A stretch of DNA of 64,000 nucleotides from Flagellimonas hymeniacidonis (GTDB taxonomy: Bacteria; Bacteroidota; Bacteroidia; Flavobacteriales; Flavobacteriaceae): assembly GCF_008040165.1 (NCBI RefSeq), contig NZ_VRUR01000001.1:1073349-1137348 (forward strand), in the 5' to 3' direction. The notes beneath the pieces were generated by a model. That model saw only the letters and a list, made by a program, of their open reading frames with translations. It searched no databases and was not told where the DNA came from. A program made the translations under genes and the position numbers. Position 1 is the stretch's first letter, and every line of letters begins with the position of its first letter. Shown piece by piece: positions 58,201 through 64,000 of this stretch.

Positions 58201-61200
58201 AAATTATACGATAACCGTTTATGACAACAACACAGCAACACCCTGTACTCGAGTATCGAATATTACCGTTGACCCGGCAATTACCCCATCATTTAATATC
58301 ACTTCAAGTACAAATGTTACCTGTAATGGTGATGACGATGGAACCATTAATGTAAGTGCAATAGATAATGGTATTGGTGCATATGCTTTTGAAATTATTT
58401 CAGGCCCAGGAAGTGCCGCTGCCTTCCCAATTTTGCCAACTACAAACAGTGCTGCCACAGCATCGTTTACCGGTCTTGAGGGAACAGCCGCAGGAATAAC
58501 CTATACCATAGAAGTTACAGCCGCCAATGGTTGTACTACAACACTTACCCAAGTAATCACACAACCAGACCCAATTACCAACGTGTCTACAGAGGTCGTT
58601 GAATTTGGATGTGCTACTGGAAACAACAGAGACAACGCAACCATAACCGTCAATACTGGGGCTACTCCTTTGCCTACCGGACCAATAGTGGGTGGTAGCG
58701 GAACTTATGTTATCTACGAGTTTATTGAAGAAGATGATCCTAACACTGTTCCTATTGAAGCTCCTGTAGTTGTTCAGTCTGGAGCAAGCAATGTATTTAC
58801 CGAGACAGATCCTGCAGGTGGAAGCTATACCATAAATGTTTATGACAGCAATGGTTGTTTTGCTACGGTAACGGAGACTATTAATCCATTTGATGAATTG
58901 CTAAGCGCAAGCGCAGCAGTTGACGTAGCCGCTACTTGTGTAACCGGTGAAGACATCACTATTACCGCTACAGGTTCTATAACAAATTCTACAACTACTC
59001 CCGCCAATTATGAGTTTAGACTCTTGCCCGGAGGTGGTTTCCAACCTTCAGGAAGTTTTACCGGTCTTGCCATCGGAACTCATAATTTTGAGGTTAGAAA
59101 TACGGTAACTGGATGTATCACTACTACATCACATGAAGTTGTTGACCCACAAGTGCTTGACTTAATTGTAGTAAATACAACCAATATTACTTGTTTTGGT
59201 GACACCAACGGTGCAGTTGAGTTAAACCTTCAAGATTCCGGTGCTGTAACATATCCAAGTGCAACGAATTATACGCTATACCATGATGTAAACAACACCC
59301 CAACCAACTTGTTAGATGATGTTACTTCAATTGGTTCTGATGCAGATGGTAGTTTCACTATTGGCACGCTAGCGGCTGGAACATATTTTATTGAAGTAGA
59401 AGATACAAACCCTCCAGGTTCAGCATGTACCTATACGCAATCATTTAATATTGCAGGTCCAAGTGTTGGCATTTCTGCAAATACTCAAGTTACTCCAGTA
59501 ACCTGTGCCCTTGGCGATGGTAGTATTGAAATTATTAATCCTGCAGGTGGATGGGGTGGCTATACCTACTTCGTAGATTTGGCTTCCAATCCTGCACCCA
59601 CATTCCCTGGAAGTTATCAGGCTTCACCGCTATTCTCTGGTTTAGCTGGTGGTGTTGGCCTAGGAACCGATTATCAGGTTTGGGTTGCAGATCAAAATGG
59701 CTGTGAATTCCAGTTGCCAAATGAAAACTTAGTAGATCCATCGCCAATTGTGGCAAATCTGCAAATCAATCAAGAAAACTGTACTAACCTCCAAGGTGAA
59801 ATTGAAGTAGTGGGTATTCCTGCAGCTAACCCTGTAACAGGTGGTCAAGGAAGCAACTATACCTATCAACTTGTTCGTAATGGTGCCAATGTTGGCTCTC
59901 CACAGACAAACCCTGTTTTCTCAGGTTTGGGTGAAGGTTCTTACGAAGTATATATAGAAGATCAGTGGACGTGTAATACCCTTGTTGGACCAGTAGTGTT
60001 GCTCAATGCAATGACTGCAACCCCAACTGTGGTAAAACCGATTGATTGTACACCAGATCCTGGCGGCCATATAACCATTAATGTAAATGGTGGTTCTGCC
60101 AACCTAACTTTCGATGTGCTTTTCCCCGATGGACTTACAACTGCAAATAATGCTACAGGTGTCTTCACAGGACTTACGCAGCCAGGAACCTACACTTTTA
60201 CGGTTACAGATGGAGATACTGTTACTCCATGTACCATTGTAGTAACACAAAGTTTAGACGATAAAGTTGATCCTGTTATTACCAACGTGGTGATGAACCC
60301 TGTAAGTTGTAATGGTGGTTCTGATGGAAGCCTCACGGTAGAATTAGATCCAGCCTCAGCGGTTAATCCAATTTATACCTACGAGCTTTACGAAATGTCA
60401 AACCTTGTAGTACCCTATAGAGCTGCACAAAACAGTCCTGTTTTTGATAACCTTCCACAAGGAGATTATCGTGCACGGGTAATTTCATCAAGGTCTTGTG
60501 ATGATTTCCATGATGAAACTGTTACAGAGCCAACTGCTCTTAATGTATCTGCAACGGCAACACCATTCTTGTGTAATGCCAGCAACACAGTAAATACCTC
60601 AACCATTACGGTAACTGCAGGAGGAGGAACAGGGCCTTACTTATATAGTATTGACAATATTAACTTCCAAACCGCCAATACATTTGATGTGGTGGATACT
60701 GGAGCTGTACAAAACATTACAGTATTTGTAACAGATGCCAACTCTTGTCCACAAACAGCAATTGTTGCGCCTATTCAACCTATCAATGTGTTTACTGCGG
60801 CAGTAACGCAAAATGTAGCCATCAGCTGCGCTAATCCGGAAGATGTTTTAATAACGGTTTCTGACGATGGAAATCCAGCAAATGCATATACCTATGAATT
60901 GTTGCCTGTGGGCAATACCTTAGGTATACTTACAGGAACACCAACCAATGTTACCACAACCTTTGATTTAACAGCACCTGGCAGTTATACCTTCAGAATT
61001 ACGGATACAGTTACAGGTTGTTTTGTGGATACCACTCCATATGAAATTCTTCCTTATGATTTAATTGAAGTGGTAGCAACAGCAACTGCCCCTGCCATCT
61101 GTTTTGGTGATAACAACGGTGCGCTTGAAATCAATATAACAGGATACACAGGAACGTATGACTATCAAGTTTTTGATAGCTCCAATAACCCTGTAGGTGG

Positions 61201-63598
61201 TTTGGTTAATACCGATACAAGTGTAAACCCACGTCCTATTGGCGGACTTTCAGGTGGAAACTACTATGTAGTAGTAACGGAAACAGCGAATCCTTTGTGT
61301 AACGAAACTTCAAATACTGTTACCATTGCGTCTCCTGATAGAGCATTAACAGCAACTCCTGTGGAGGTGGCCAATGTTACCTGTACCAATGATCAAGGTG
61401 AGATTGAAGTGTCTCCCGATGGTGGATTTACTCCATACGATATTCAATTAACCAATACTACAACGGCTCAAGTGTACAATGCCAATAATGTAGTAAGTTT
61501 TGTGTTCTCTGGTCTATCAGCTGGCACCTTCGATGTTCAAATTACAGATAATGCTGGCTGTATTATCAATGAGCCTATTGTGCTTGTACAACCAACACCT
61601 ATTACGGCAGATATTGATGCCACGCCAACAAACTTAGTCTGTTATGGTGATACCAATGCAACCGTTTCTGCTATTAATGTATTGAATGGCGAAGGGGTTT
61701 ATCAATATCAATTGAATGTTTATGATCCAACTGGAACAACTATTACATCGACCTCTGGCGCGCAATCAAGTTCTATTTTCAACAACTTAGGCGCTGGAAT
61801 ATATAGCATTACGGTTTCTGATGGATGGAGTTGTGGTATTGAAACCATTCAGGTGACAATTTCCGAACCTGTTGAGGTTATGGCTAATTTGATTCAATTA
61901 ACACAACTAACCTGTACCGCTCAAGCTCAAATAGAGCTTTCAGCAACAGGAGGTACTGGGCCATATGAATTTAGTGTTGATGGAAGCCCTGGCTCATATG
62001 CAGCAATGGCTGGAGGAACGACTCATACATTCACAGTCCCAGCGGGTCCATATCAGTACTATGTCCGTGACGCTTTTGGTTGTGAGGCTATGATATCCAA
62101 TCAGGTTACCGTAGATCCTATAGTTCCTTTAGATATTATCATAGATGATTCAGCTGCCTTTATTAACTGTACCGGCGAAGCTTCTGCAACCATAATGGCA
62201 ACTGCTGTGGGCGGACTAGGAAATTATAGTTATGAACTCTTTTCAGACCCTGGATTGACAACATCCGTTGCTGGTCCACAAACTACTGGTGAGTTCAATG
62301 GACTTATAGCTGGTCAGTATTACGTTAATGTAATTAGTGTCGATTGTCAGGCAACAAGCTCAGTAATTGATATTATTGATCCTGCTCCATTACAAATAGA
62401 CAGACAGGAATCTACAGATGTTACTTGTGCCGGTTTAGAAGATGGTACAATTACGGTTGAGGTTTCAGGAGGTACTGGTGAGATTCAATATGCCATTACT
62501 CCAAACCTAAATCAATTTGATACCGTTAACACATTCACTGATTTAGCGCCAGGCATCTATGATGTGATAGCACAAGATAGAAATGGTTGTTTTGAAACTT
62601 TCCAGTTTGAAATCTTGCAACCAACTCCTATTCAAATACAGGCCATAAACATTATGCATGAAGTGTGCTTTAATAGTGCTGATGGCTCTTTTGAATTGGA
62701 CATCACTGGTGGAACGGCTCCTTATGAGTCAAGCCTTAATTCCAATGCAGATACAGATTACGTGCTAGATCAGGTCTTGTTCCAAAACCTGCCAGCAGGA
62801 ACCCATGTGGTGTTTGTAAGAGATGCCCAAGGATGTGAATCCAACGTATTTGTTGAAATCAACCCTGGTGTCAACCTTGCTGCCACGGTAACCCCAATGT
62901 ATCAGTGTGATGGAAACCTACCAACCAATTCTTTGGAGATTGTATTTGAAGACCCAACGGTAAGTAGCGATGTGTTATATGGTTTGGATACCACAGACCC
63001 AACACAAATGCAATTGACACCTGACTTTACCAATATTGCGCCAGGTGATCATAGCCTTACTATTTTGCATTCAAATGGATGTCCAAACACCATTGATTTT
63101 AGTATCACAGGATTTGAGCCTTTGACTTTATTGCTGGAAAACAACAATATCAATGAAATTACGGCCACAGCTACCGGAGGTCTAGAAGATTATACCTTCT
63201 TCTTTGGTGATGTTGATAATGGAACTGACAATACGTTTATCATTAATAGAACAGATACATACCCCGTTACGGTTGTAGACCAGAATGGATGTGAAGTAAC
63301 TATGGAAATCTTTATGGAATTCATAGATATTGAAACACCAAACTTCTTTACCCCAGATGGAGATGGTATGAACGACACATGGTTGCCGGACAACTTAGAA
63401 GCCTTCCCTAACGTACTAATGATCATTTTTGATCGTTATGGTAGAGAGCTCTATCGCATGGGATATGGAGATGCTGGATGGACCGGTATCTACAACAACA
63501 GCGAGCTGCCCACCGGTGATTACTGGTACATCATTAAGCTGCAAGGCGAAAACGATGACCGTGAATTTATTGGACATTTTACCCTATACAGACAATGA
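49229..63598 (+). CDS. sprB: Giant gliding-motility adhesin SprB-like, 4789 residues
   Basis: Signal peptide at residues 1-25 (LCLIGICLIGFKGQSQ). An N-terminal module runs to about 385 (YWAGLYWAGNYDVERDGDH; VIYENPTLTGKYISVFDGYEGV). A DUF11-like unit lies near 390-545 (IVLEKKVEDIGG; VLDYVLSFVNTGNDDATNY). A long array of SprB-type repeats covers about 760-4700, interrupted near 1832-2027 by a non-repeat domain. The end is a CHU_C domain (TPNFFTPDGDGMNDTWLP; VLMIIFDRYGRELYRM; FTLYRQ), the T9SS sorting signal. In F. johnsoniae SprB is a cell-surface adhesin carried along the cell by the gliding motor. The gene lies between sprD (1 base away) and sprF (19 bases), which supports the name. No frameshift is seen over 14 kb. 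Confidence 0.93.
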   Translation: MTNHFLKTVLCLIGICLIGFKGQSQDVPFTPRLTDGGNSYINIKGDYTFLSNSVMNRVFSDGTGVNTPYNGNGSNNSLHVEYVDIDSDPTTFNSSSSTLSVPDCSQIYWAGLYWAGNYDVERDGDHRSRYVHTYTDDSNHYDVTSVKFRVPGGSYIDLTADNNPDPVGDEDAIIVDGYNTISNDPYVCYKNVTSHLQALADPDGEYFVANVRGTRGATSYGAAGWTLVVIYENPTLTGKYISVFDGYEGVTTQSGNSTADITVSGFNTIPVGPVNARIGVSTLEGETSLSGDTFGIISNSSASFTDISNAANPDDNFFNSTISEDGANVTTRNINSTNAIGFDSDVFDLNNPGNSIIDNGDTSATLRLGTSGDWFASFLVTFGVEIIEPDIVLEKKVEDIGGTDITGQGVNLGQVLDYVLSFVNTGNDDATNYTIRDVLPANVTLDETTITMPAGVTYTYNAATREVVFSIPDNLVEEGDPVSEIRMRVQVAENCFDFVDACTDIIQNLAYSTYEGVINANQISDDPSVSDFDDCGFTTPGATNFLLDDLSACNFTRTVLQCGASVVLDAGDNFDNYIWYRDENGDNLIDAGDTVLNDGDPDGDPSTLLVNEAATYIVDKQVADPCKDFTEIILVELFGATQSNPISALVNDTTNTVDGEVLICPNDGSELPEIFLCGLNDTELIQINIPDADSIVWEQLDDASCAAATPNCANTNNGCTWNSVGAGSDFLASDAGEYRLVINYQNGCFSRFYFNIFKNPLDPQYNSRDIICSTDGNITVTNMPLDYEYRLIDQATGNVVVGYNSNPSFDITTNGAYTVEMRQQGVVDGCVFILDNIGILDRDFQVDVTTRDTDCNGLGEIGISILNVEAQYYYEISQGGTIVDTFGPSNDNNYTFENLNDGVYDVAISTDDGCAYTEQVTINDVTDLAVTALTTKNIDCTDGIITVTGTGGFPNPDYAYAIWSYNGVDLYTAVADIPGGAYQVANDFTFTNGEEGDYEFIVVDGNNCSFISNSVSIVVAPSVEYTTSFTDETCFGIADGTFTVNVTNSNGYSLSYTLTYPDTSTATNTSGSFTGLPQGAYSLAITQAQGAVSCDFPETFTIGGPASGVTANAVLIQDYTCLQDGIIEAQNVVGGTAPYEYSIDGVNFVNGVGAERFSNLTNGAHTITIRDANNCVITTNTITLDPLNPPTDLTFSASTPSCPALTSDVTVTAVNGNAPFVFEITAPAPVAATSITGNNADFDGLAPGTYSFRVTDNKGCVYNETFTIDPVSEITVVGQLVSNITCFTDTDGELLFTVADFNTDFDYSVTGPANFSGNAQTNGSISLNGLDDGTYTIVVTDNLTTCTATANVTINAPPAALTISASETQPTCPTDGSVSLTSTGGWGGNTFTLTNPDTTPFGTNATGAFVGLTQTGTYTASVIDANGCVETTTFNLDPAVAPILAIVPNDTCYDDAVGLTLTANVTSGGDGNYEYSLNGGAYGTNNVFTGLTDGTYTIDVRDGKSCTDSASITINPELSVIASAPNITACATSTNVNITAVGGDNNYVYAIVGDGVAPVPGDFATTNPVSITGAGDYDVYVRDNAGNAGFCESSFDLTIVQDAPLSLSIVDTGIQCSGEAQATITITASGGEAPYEYSIDNGTTYQTSNTFVNQPAGNFDIRVRDANNCDISQAYNITEPFTLSASAAVTQLAECNPGLGAEVRITNAIGGTAPYEYSFDGGTNYGASAIGFLLPGTHTLLIRDANNCTFPMTVTIDPEPTPPGVTTAIDYECDGEGIITITPDNPGYSYTYEIDATPNTPSTSNVFNNVLVGSHTISVNYTNNTPPAPSVLLTEDFGTGPNISIPEVDTAFYCYESQDASLGTCPDANFQINDLQYSVTNNIVAPFGAWISPNDASLTPNGRYLAVNVGDPGVNTVVYFKEDVEVIPNRDVEFSLAVFNLVRQGRNLIEPNILVELVDPFGAVISSGTTGLIPENTGPNDWQNLTIPALNPGANTTIDIVIRTIATGTNGNDVAIDNIQATQTPEVCAGTLTVDVEVEDGNAFGAAITAFSEITCNGASDGSITFEVENFDAVNGFEYRLGGVGPYTTAFASPVTISSLAPATPHNIEVRDVLDNTCSIPLSQALSEPVVLETTAVISDGITCINGGATITASVSGGTPAYEYQLEDGVGGVITAYQNSTIFSGLAAGDYIVRARDANLCEDPIDTALTVAPFIPVTYTFTACYGGNNDGTIQIDVTAGNNDYEFSLDGGPWVTPTPSTATTHTFTNLPSGNYTINVRDGFGCTGTLENVTIHPAPTIDVVDISTCADGSITVTAPAALTNLEYAFVPTTTSPAGLFSATNTFAVTTGNDGDYDVHVRDTSASNAYCNYVETVTVNPATPLTVTNTPTDPLCHDGTGSILVDITSGISPYTIQIIDLDNAGASDQTDTNVLVSSRTYFNLMPGDYTINVTDATGCTVSETPVTVTNPDELTATIIGQTPTNCTGLPSEFGFDFTAYPATLGTIQFSDDGGTTWVVNTTPGTTDQFRGYNSGDIVNPSMRIVDGSNNTVCQTDFPPFIIPYPLDDLDITIAAIIVNCNELQVTVTGDNGTDPYEYTYTDDPANFDPSTATWTAQLPRGTSHTFVGLVPGRTYTFYVRDDVGCVRQSNTNVNDLITIPLDITSVITPSCDGANNGSITYTVTDTQAPFGPQFRWEVFDMSTGVPVSVTSSGGNVAFSSPQNVTIPGLGTGNYFIEVVEVDGVGVDSCIGATENELLEELDPLTGTPVALQNISCDTPGLIQVQSPFGGGGTYTYTVTGPAPFVTIVSTSDNPIEIPANSPAGNYHVTMEDQYGCSAPLGNVALTLTPNPTIDAIAVDNCSNPSTVTITATSGAAQVLYSLDNGATYEDNAGVFNNVTAGTYNVAILDSNGCSATSTVTVHPVLEVDIALTKLLDCSGAPDDAQITIEVLSGSGDNLGFAGSYDYEITDGTGTVVAKTALLSNPFVFNTTTPENYTITVYDNNTATPCTRVSNITVDPAITPSFNITSSTNVTCNGDDDGTINVSAIDNGIGAYAFEIISGPGSAAAFPILPTTNSAATASFTGLEGTAAGITYTIEVTAANGCTTTLTQVITQPDPITNVSTEVVEFGCATGNNRDNATITVNTGATPLPTGPIVGGSGTYVIYEFIEEDDPNTVPIEAPVVVQSGASNVFTETDPAGGSYTINVYDSNGCFATVTETINPFDELLSASAAVDVAATCVTGEDITITATGSITNSTTTPANYEFRLLPGGGFQPSGSFTGLAIGTHNFEVRNTVTGCITTTSHEVVDPQVLDLIVVNTTNITCFGDTNGAVELNLQDSGAVTYPSATNYTLYHDVNNTPTNLLDDVTSIGSDADGSFTIGTLAAGTYFIEVEDTNPPGSACTYTQSFNIAGPSVGISANTQVTPVTCALGDGSIEIINPAGGWGGYTYFVDLASNPAPTFPGSYQASPLFSGLAGGVGLGTDYQVWVADQNGCEFQLPNENLVDPSPIVANLQINQENCTNLQGEIEVVGIPAANPVTGGQGSNYTYQLVRNGANVGSPQTNPVFSGLGEGSYEVYIEDQWTCNTLVGPVVLLNAMTATPTVVKPIDCTPDPGGHITINVNGGSANLTFDVLFPDGLTTANNATGVFTGLTQPGTYTFTVTDGDTVTPCTIVVTQSLDDKVDPVITNVVMNPVSCNGGSDGSLTVELDPASAVNPIYTYELYEMSNLVVPYRAAQNSPVFDNLPQGDYRARVISSRSCDDFHDETVTEPTALNVSATATPFLCNASNTVNTSTITVTAGGGTGPYLYSIDNINFQTANTFDVVDTGAVQNITVFVTDANSCPQTAIVAPIQPINVFTAAVTQNVAISCANPEDVLITVSDDGNPANAYTYELLPVGNTLGILTGTPTNVTTTFDLTAPGSYTFRITDTVTGCFVDTTPYEILPYDLIEVVATATAPAICFGDNNGALEINITGYTGTYDYQVFDSSNNPVGGLVNTDTSVNPRPIGGLSGGNYYVVVTETANPLCNETSNTVTIASPDRALTATPVEVANVTCTNDQGEIEVSPDGGFTPYDIQLTNTTTAQVYNANNVVSFVFSGLSAGTFDVQITDNAGCIINEPIVLVQPTPITADIDATPTNLVCYGDTNATVSAINVLNGEGVYQYQLNVYDPTGTTITSTSGAQSSSIFNNLGAGIYSITVSDGWSCGIETIQVTISEPVEVMANLIQLTQLTCTAQAQIELSATGGTGPYEFSVDGSPGSYAAMAGGTTHTFTVPAGPYQYYVRDAFGCEAMISNQVTVDPIVPLDIIIDDSAAFINCTGEASATIMATAVGGLGNYSYELFSDPGLTTSVAGPQTTGEFNGLIAGQYYVNVISVDCQATSSVIDIIDPAPLQIDRQESTDVTCAGLEDGTITVEVSGGTGEIQYAITPNLNQFDTVNTFTDLAPGIYDVIAQDRNGCFETFQFEILQPTPIQIQAINIMHEVCFNSADGSFELDITGGTAPYESSLNSNADTDYVLDQVLFQNLPAGTHVVFVRDAQGCESNVFVEINPGVNLAATVTPMYQCDGNLPTNSLEIVFEDPTVSSDVLYGLDTTDPTQMQLTPDFTNIAPGDHSLTILHSNGCPNTIDFSITGFEPLTLLLENNNINEITATATGGLEDYTFFFGDVDNGTDNTFIINRTDTYPVTVVDQNGCEVTMEIFMEFIDIETPNFFTPDGDGMNDTWLPDNLEAFPNVLMIIFDRYGRELYRMGYGDAGWTGIYNNSELPTGDYWYIIKLQGENDDREFIGHFTLYRQ
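54401..54418. repeat. Perfect 18-bp palindrome inside sprB
   Basis: TATGGCGCTAGCGCCATA is self-complementary and encodes YGASAI inside a SprB repeat unit. It is GC-rich compared with its surroundings. It may simply be chance in a 14-kb gene. Confidence 0.5.
54722..55310 (+). other. Non-repeat domain inserted in the SprB repeat array
   Basis: Residues about 1832-2027 of SprB break the repeat pattern. The segment begins LTEDFGTGPNISIPEVD, has YLAVNVGDPGVNTVVYFKEDVEV, then FSLAVFNLVRQGRN and ILVELVDPFGAVISSGTTGLI, and ends DIVIRTIATGTNGNDVAIDNIQ. The ending, with VAIDNIQ, is typical of jelly-roll (concanavalin-like or carbohydrate-binding) modules. A lectin-like role is inference. Confidence 0.6.
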
Positions 63599-63617
63599 TA
63601 GCTTAACCTACAACATC

Positions 63618-64000
63618 ATGTTTAAAAAACTCTTATCCTCAATCTTTATATTCACGCTGACCCTTGGTGTTGCAGCGCAGGAATTGACCATTCCGCAGCT
63701 ATCCCAATATATTGCGGACAATCCTTTTTTAATGTCCCCGACCTATGCGGGAATTGGAGATCATATTAAAGTTAGGCTCAACGGACTTACCCAATGGGTA
63801 GGTATAGAAGATGCACCAGATACACAAACATTGGCTGCTGATGCACGAATCGGAAACCGATCTGGGATTGGTATGCTTATGTACAATGATAGCAATGGGG
63901 AAACCAAACAAAGAGGAGCAAGGGTTTCCTTTGCGCACCATCTTATCTTAAATAGGTATGATGATATTTTCCTGTCTTTCGGGATATCGTATAATTTTAA
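63618..64000 (+). CDS. sprF: PorP/SprF family outer membrane protein, N-terminal part
   Basis: The frame from ATG 63618 is open to the window edge (127 codons). The start MFKKLLSSIFIFTLTLGVAAQ is a signal peptide. The mature part, SQYIADNPFLMSPTYAGIGDHIKVRLNG followed by TQWVGIEDAPDTQTLAADARIGNRSGIGMLMYNDSNGE, has the PorP/SprF signature (NPxLxxPAxAG and QW). In F. johnsoniae SprF follows sprB and is needed for SprB to reach the surface through the T9SS. The C-terminus lies outside the window. Nineteen bases separate it from the sprB stop. Confidence 0.9.
   Translation, partial: MFKKLLSSIFIFTLTLGVAAQELTIPQLSQYIADNPFLMSPTYAGIGDHIKVRLNGLTQWVGIEDAPDTQTLAADARIGNRSGIGMLMYNDSNGETKQRGARVSFAHHLILNRYDDIFLSFGISYNF

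Larger units (their letters stand above)
51506..63333 (+). repeat. Array of about 43 SprB-type protein repeats
   Basis: By eye I count about 43 units of 65-105 residues. A typical unit runs x-V-x-C-x-G-x-x-D-G-x-I-x-V, then Y-x-Y-S-I/L-D or similar, then F-x-G-L-x-x-G-x-Y-x-I-x-V-x-D-x-x-G-C and ends in a Pro-containing linker such as DPAP. Most units hold one Cys early and one in the final GC, which suggests an internal disulfide. The DNA is not an exact tandem repeat; unit-to-unit similarity is at the protein level. Confidence 0.85.

Noticed and set aside
51506-63333. Repetitive region considered as a CRISPR or satellite array
   Set aside because: There are no identical direct repeats or regular spacers. 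The periodicity is at protein level in one intact frame.
1-64000. Search for tRNA, rRNA, insertion sequences, integrases and prophage genes
   Set aside because: None could be supported by eye. No T-loop-like motif with a matching acceptor stem, transposase or terminal inverted repeats were seen.

Overview
The window looks like a chromosomal segment of a gliding marine member of the family Flavobacteriaceae (Bacteroidota). The grounds are low GC, promoters of the TAnnTTTG type, no conspicuous Shine-Dalgarno sequences, and lineage-typical genes: bacterial GH3-family acyl ligase, DUF4837, DUF4175, PorP/SprF proteins and CHU_C C-terminal domains. The complete gene order sprC-sprD-sprB-(sprF) matches the gliding-motility locus known from Flavobacterium johnsoniae. 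Genus cannot be fixed from this window alone. No rRNA, tRNA, insertion sequence, phage or CRISPR array was seen, and no gene-free stretch exceeds 300 bases.

Layout. (1) 1-16462: a Wzx/Wzy-type surface polysaccharide locus, mostly on the minus strand. It encodes a Wzz-like chain-length protein, WecB and WecC (UDP-GlcNAc to UDP-ManNAc to UDP-ManNAcA), a Wzx-like flippase, an FkbM methyltransferase, several glycosyltransferases, a Wzy candidate and a fused dehydrogenase/Gfo-Idh-MocA oxidoreductase. At its distal end sit a secreted alginate-lyase-family protein and a GH105-type unsaturated glycuronyl hydrolase, which together could cut a uronate-containing polymer. (2) 16465-20937: a DUF6909-like protein with a nucleoside-phosphorylase-like C-terminal half, GH3-family ligase, M23 peptidase and TatA. 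(3) 21168-32675: an OmpA/PorE-like envelope protein, a small membrane protein, DUF4837 lipoprotein, an MltD-like lytic transglycosylase, Pgk, HolB, a DoxX-like protein, an AAC(3)-I-like acetyltransferase, an amidohydrolase lipoprotein and an OmpH/Skp-like lipoprotein. (4) 32916-44657: a methyltransferase, a lipoprotein, MnmG, YbeY, a giant DUF4175 protein, GltX, an SPFH protein and GlnS. Two perfect 16-bp parS-type palindromes flank mnmG, which suggests that this part of the chromosome lies near the replication origin. (5) 44922-64000: the sprCDBF operon; sprB encodes a 4789-residue repetitive surface adhesin.

How the parts fit. The spr genes encode the mobile adhesin of gliding and its partners, exported by the type IX secretion system. 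The polysaccharide locus builds an acidic surface or exopolymer. The M23 peptidase, MltD-like enzyme, OmpA-family protein and Skp-like protein serve the envelope. The points most worth checking are the parS pair around mnmG, the lyase plus GH105 pair inside a biosynthetic locus, the non-repeat domain inserted in SprB, the phosphorylase-like domain in the DUF6909-like protein, and promoters lying so close to start codons that the mRNAs would be nearly leaderless.
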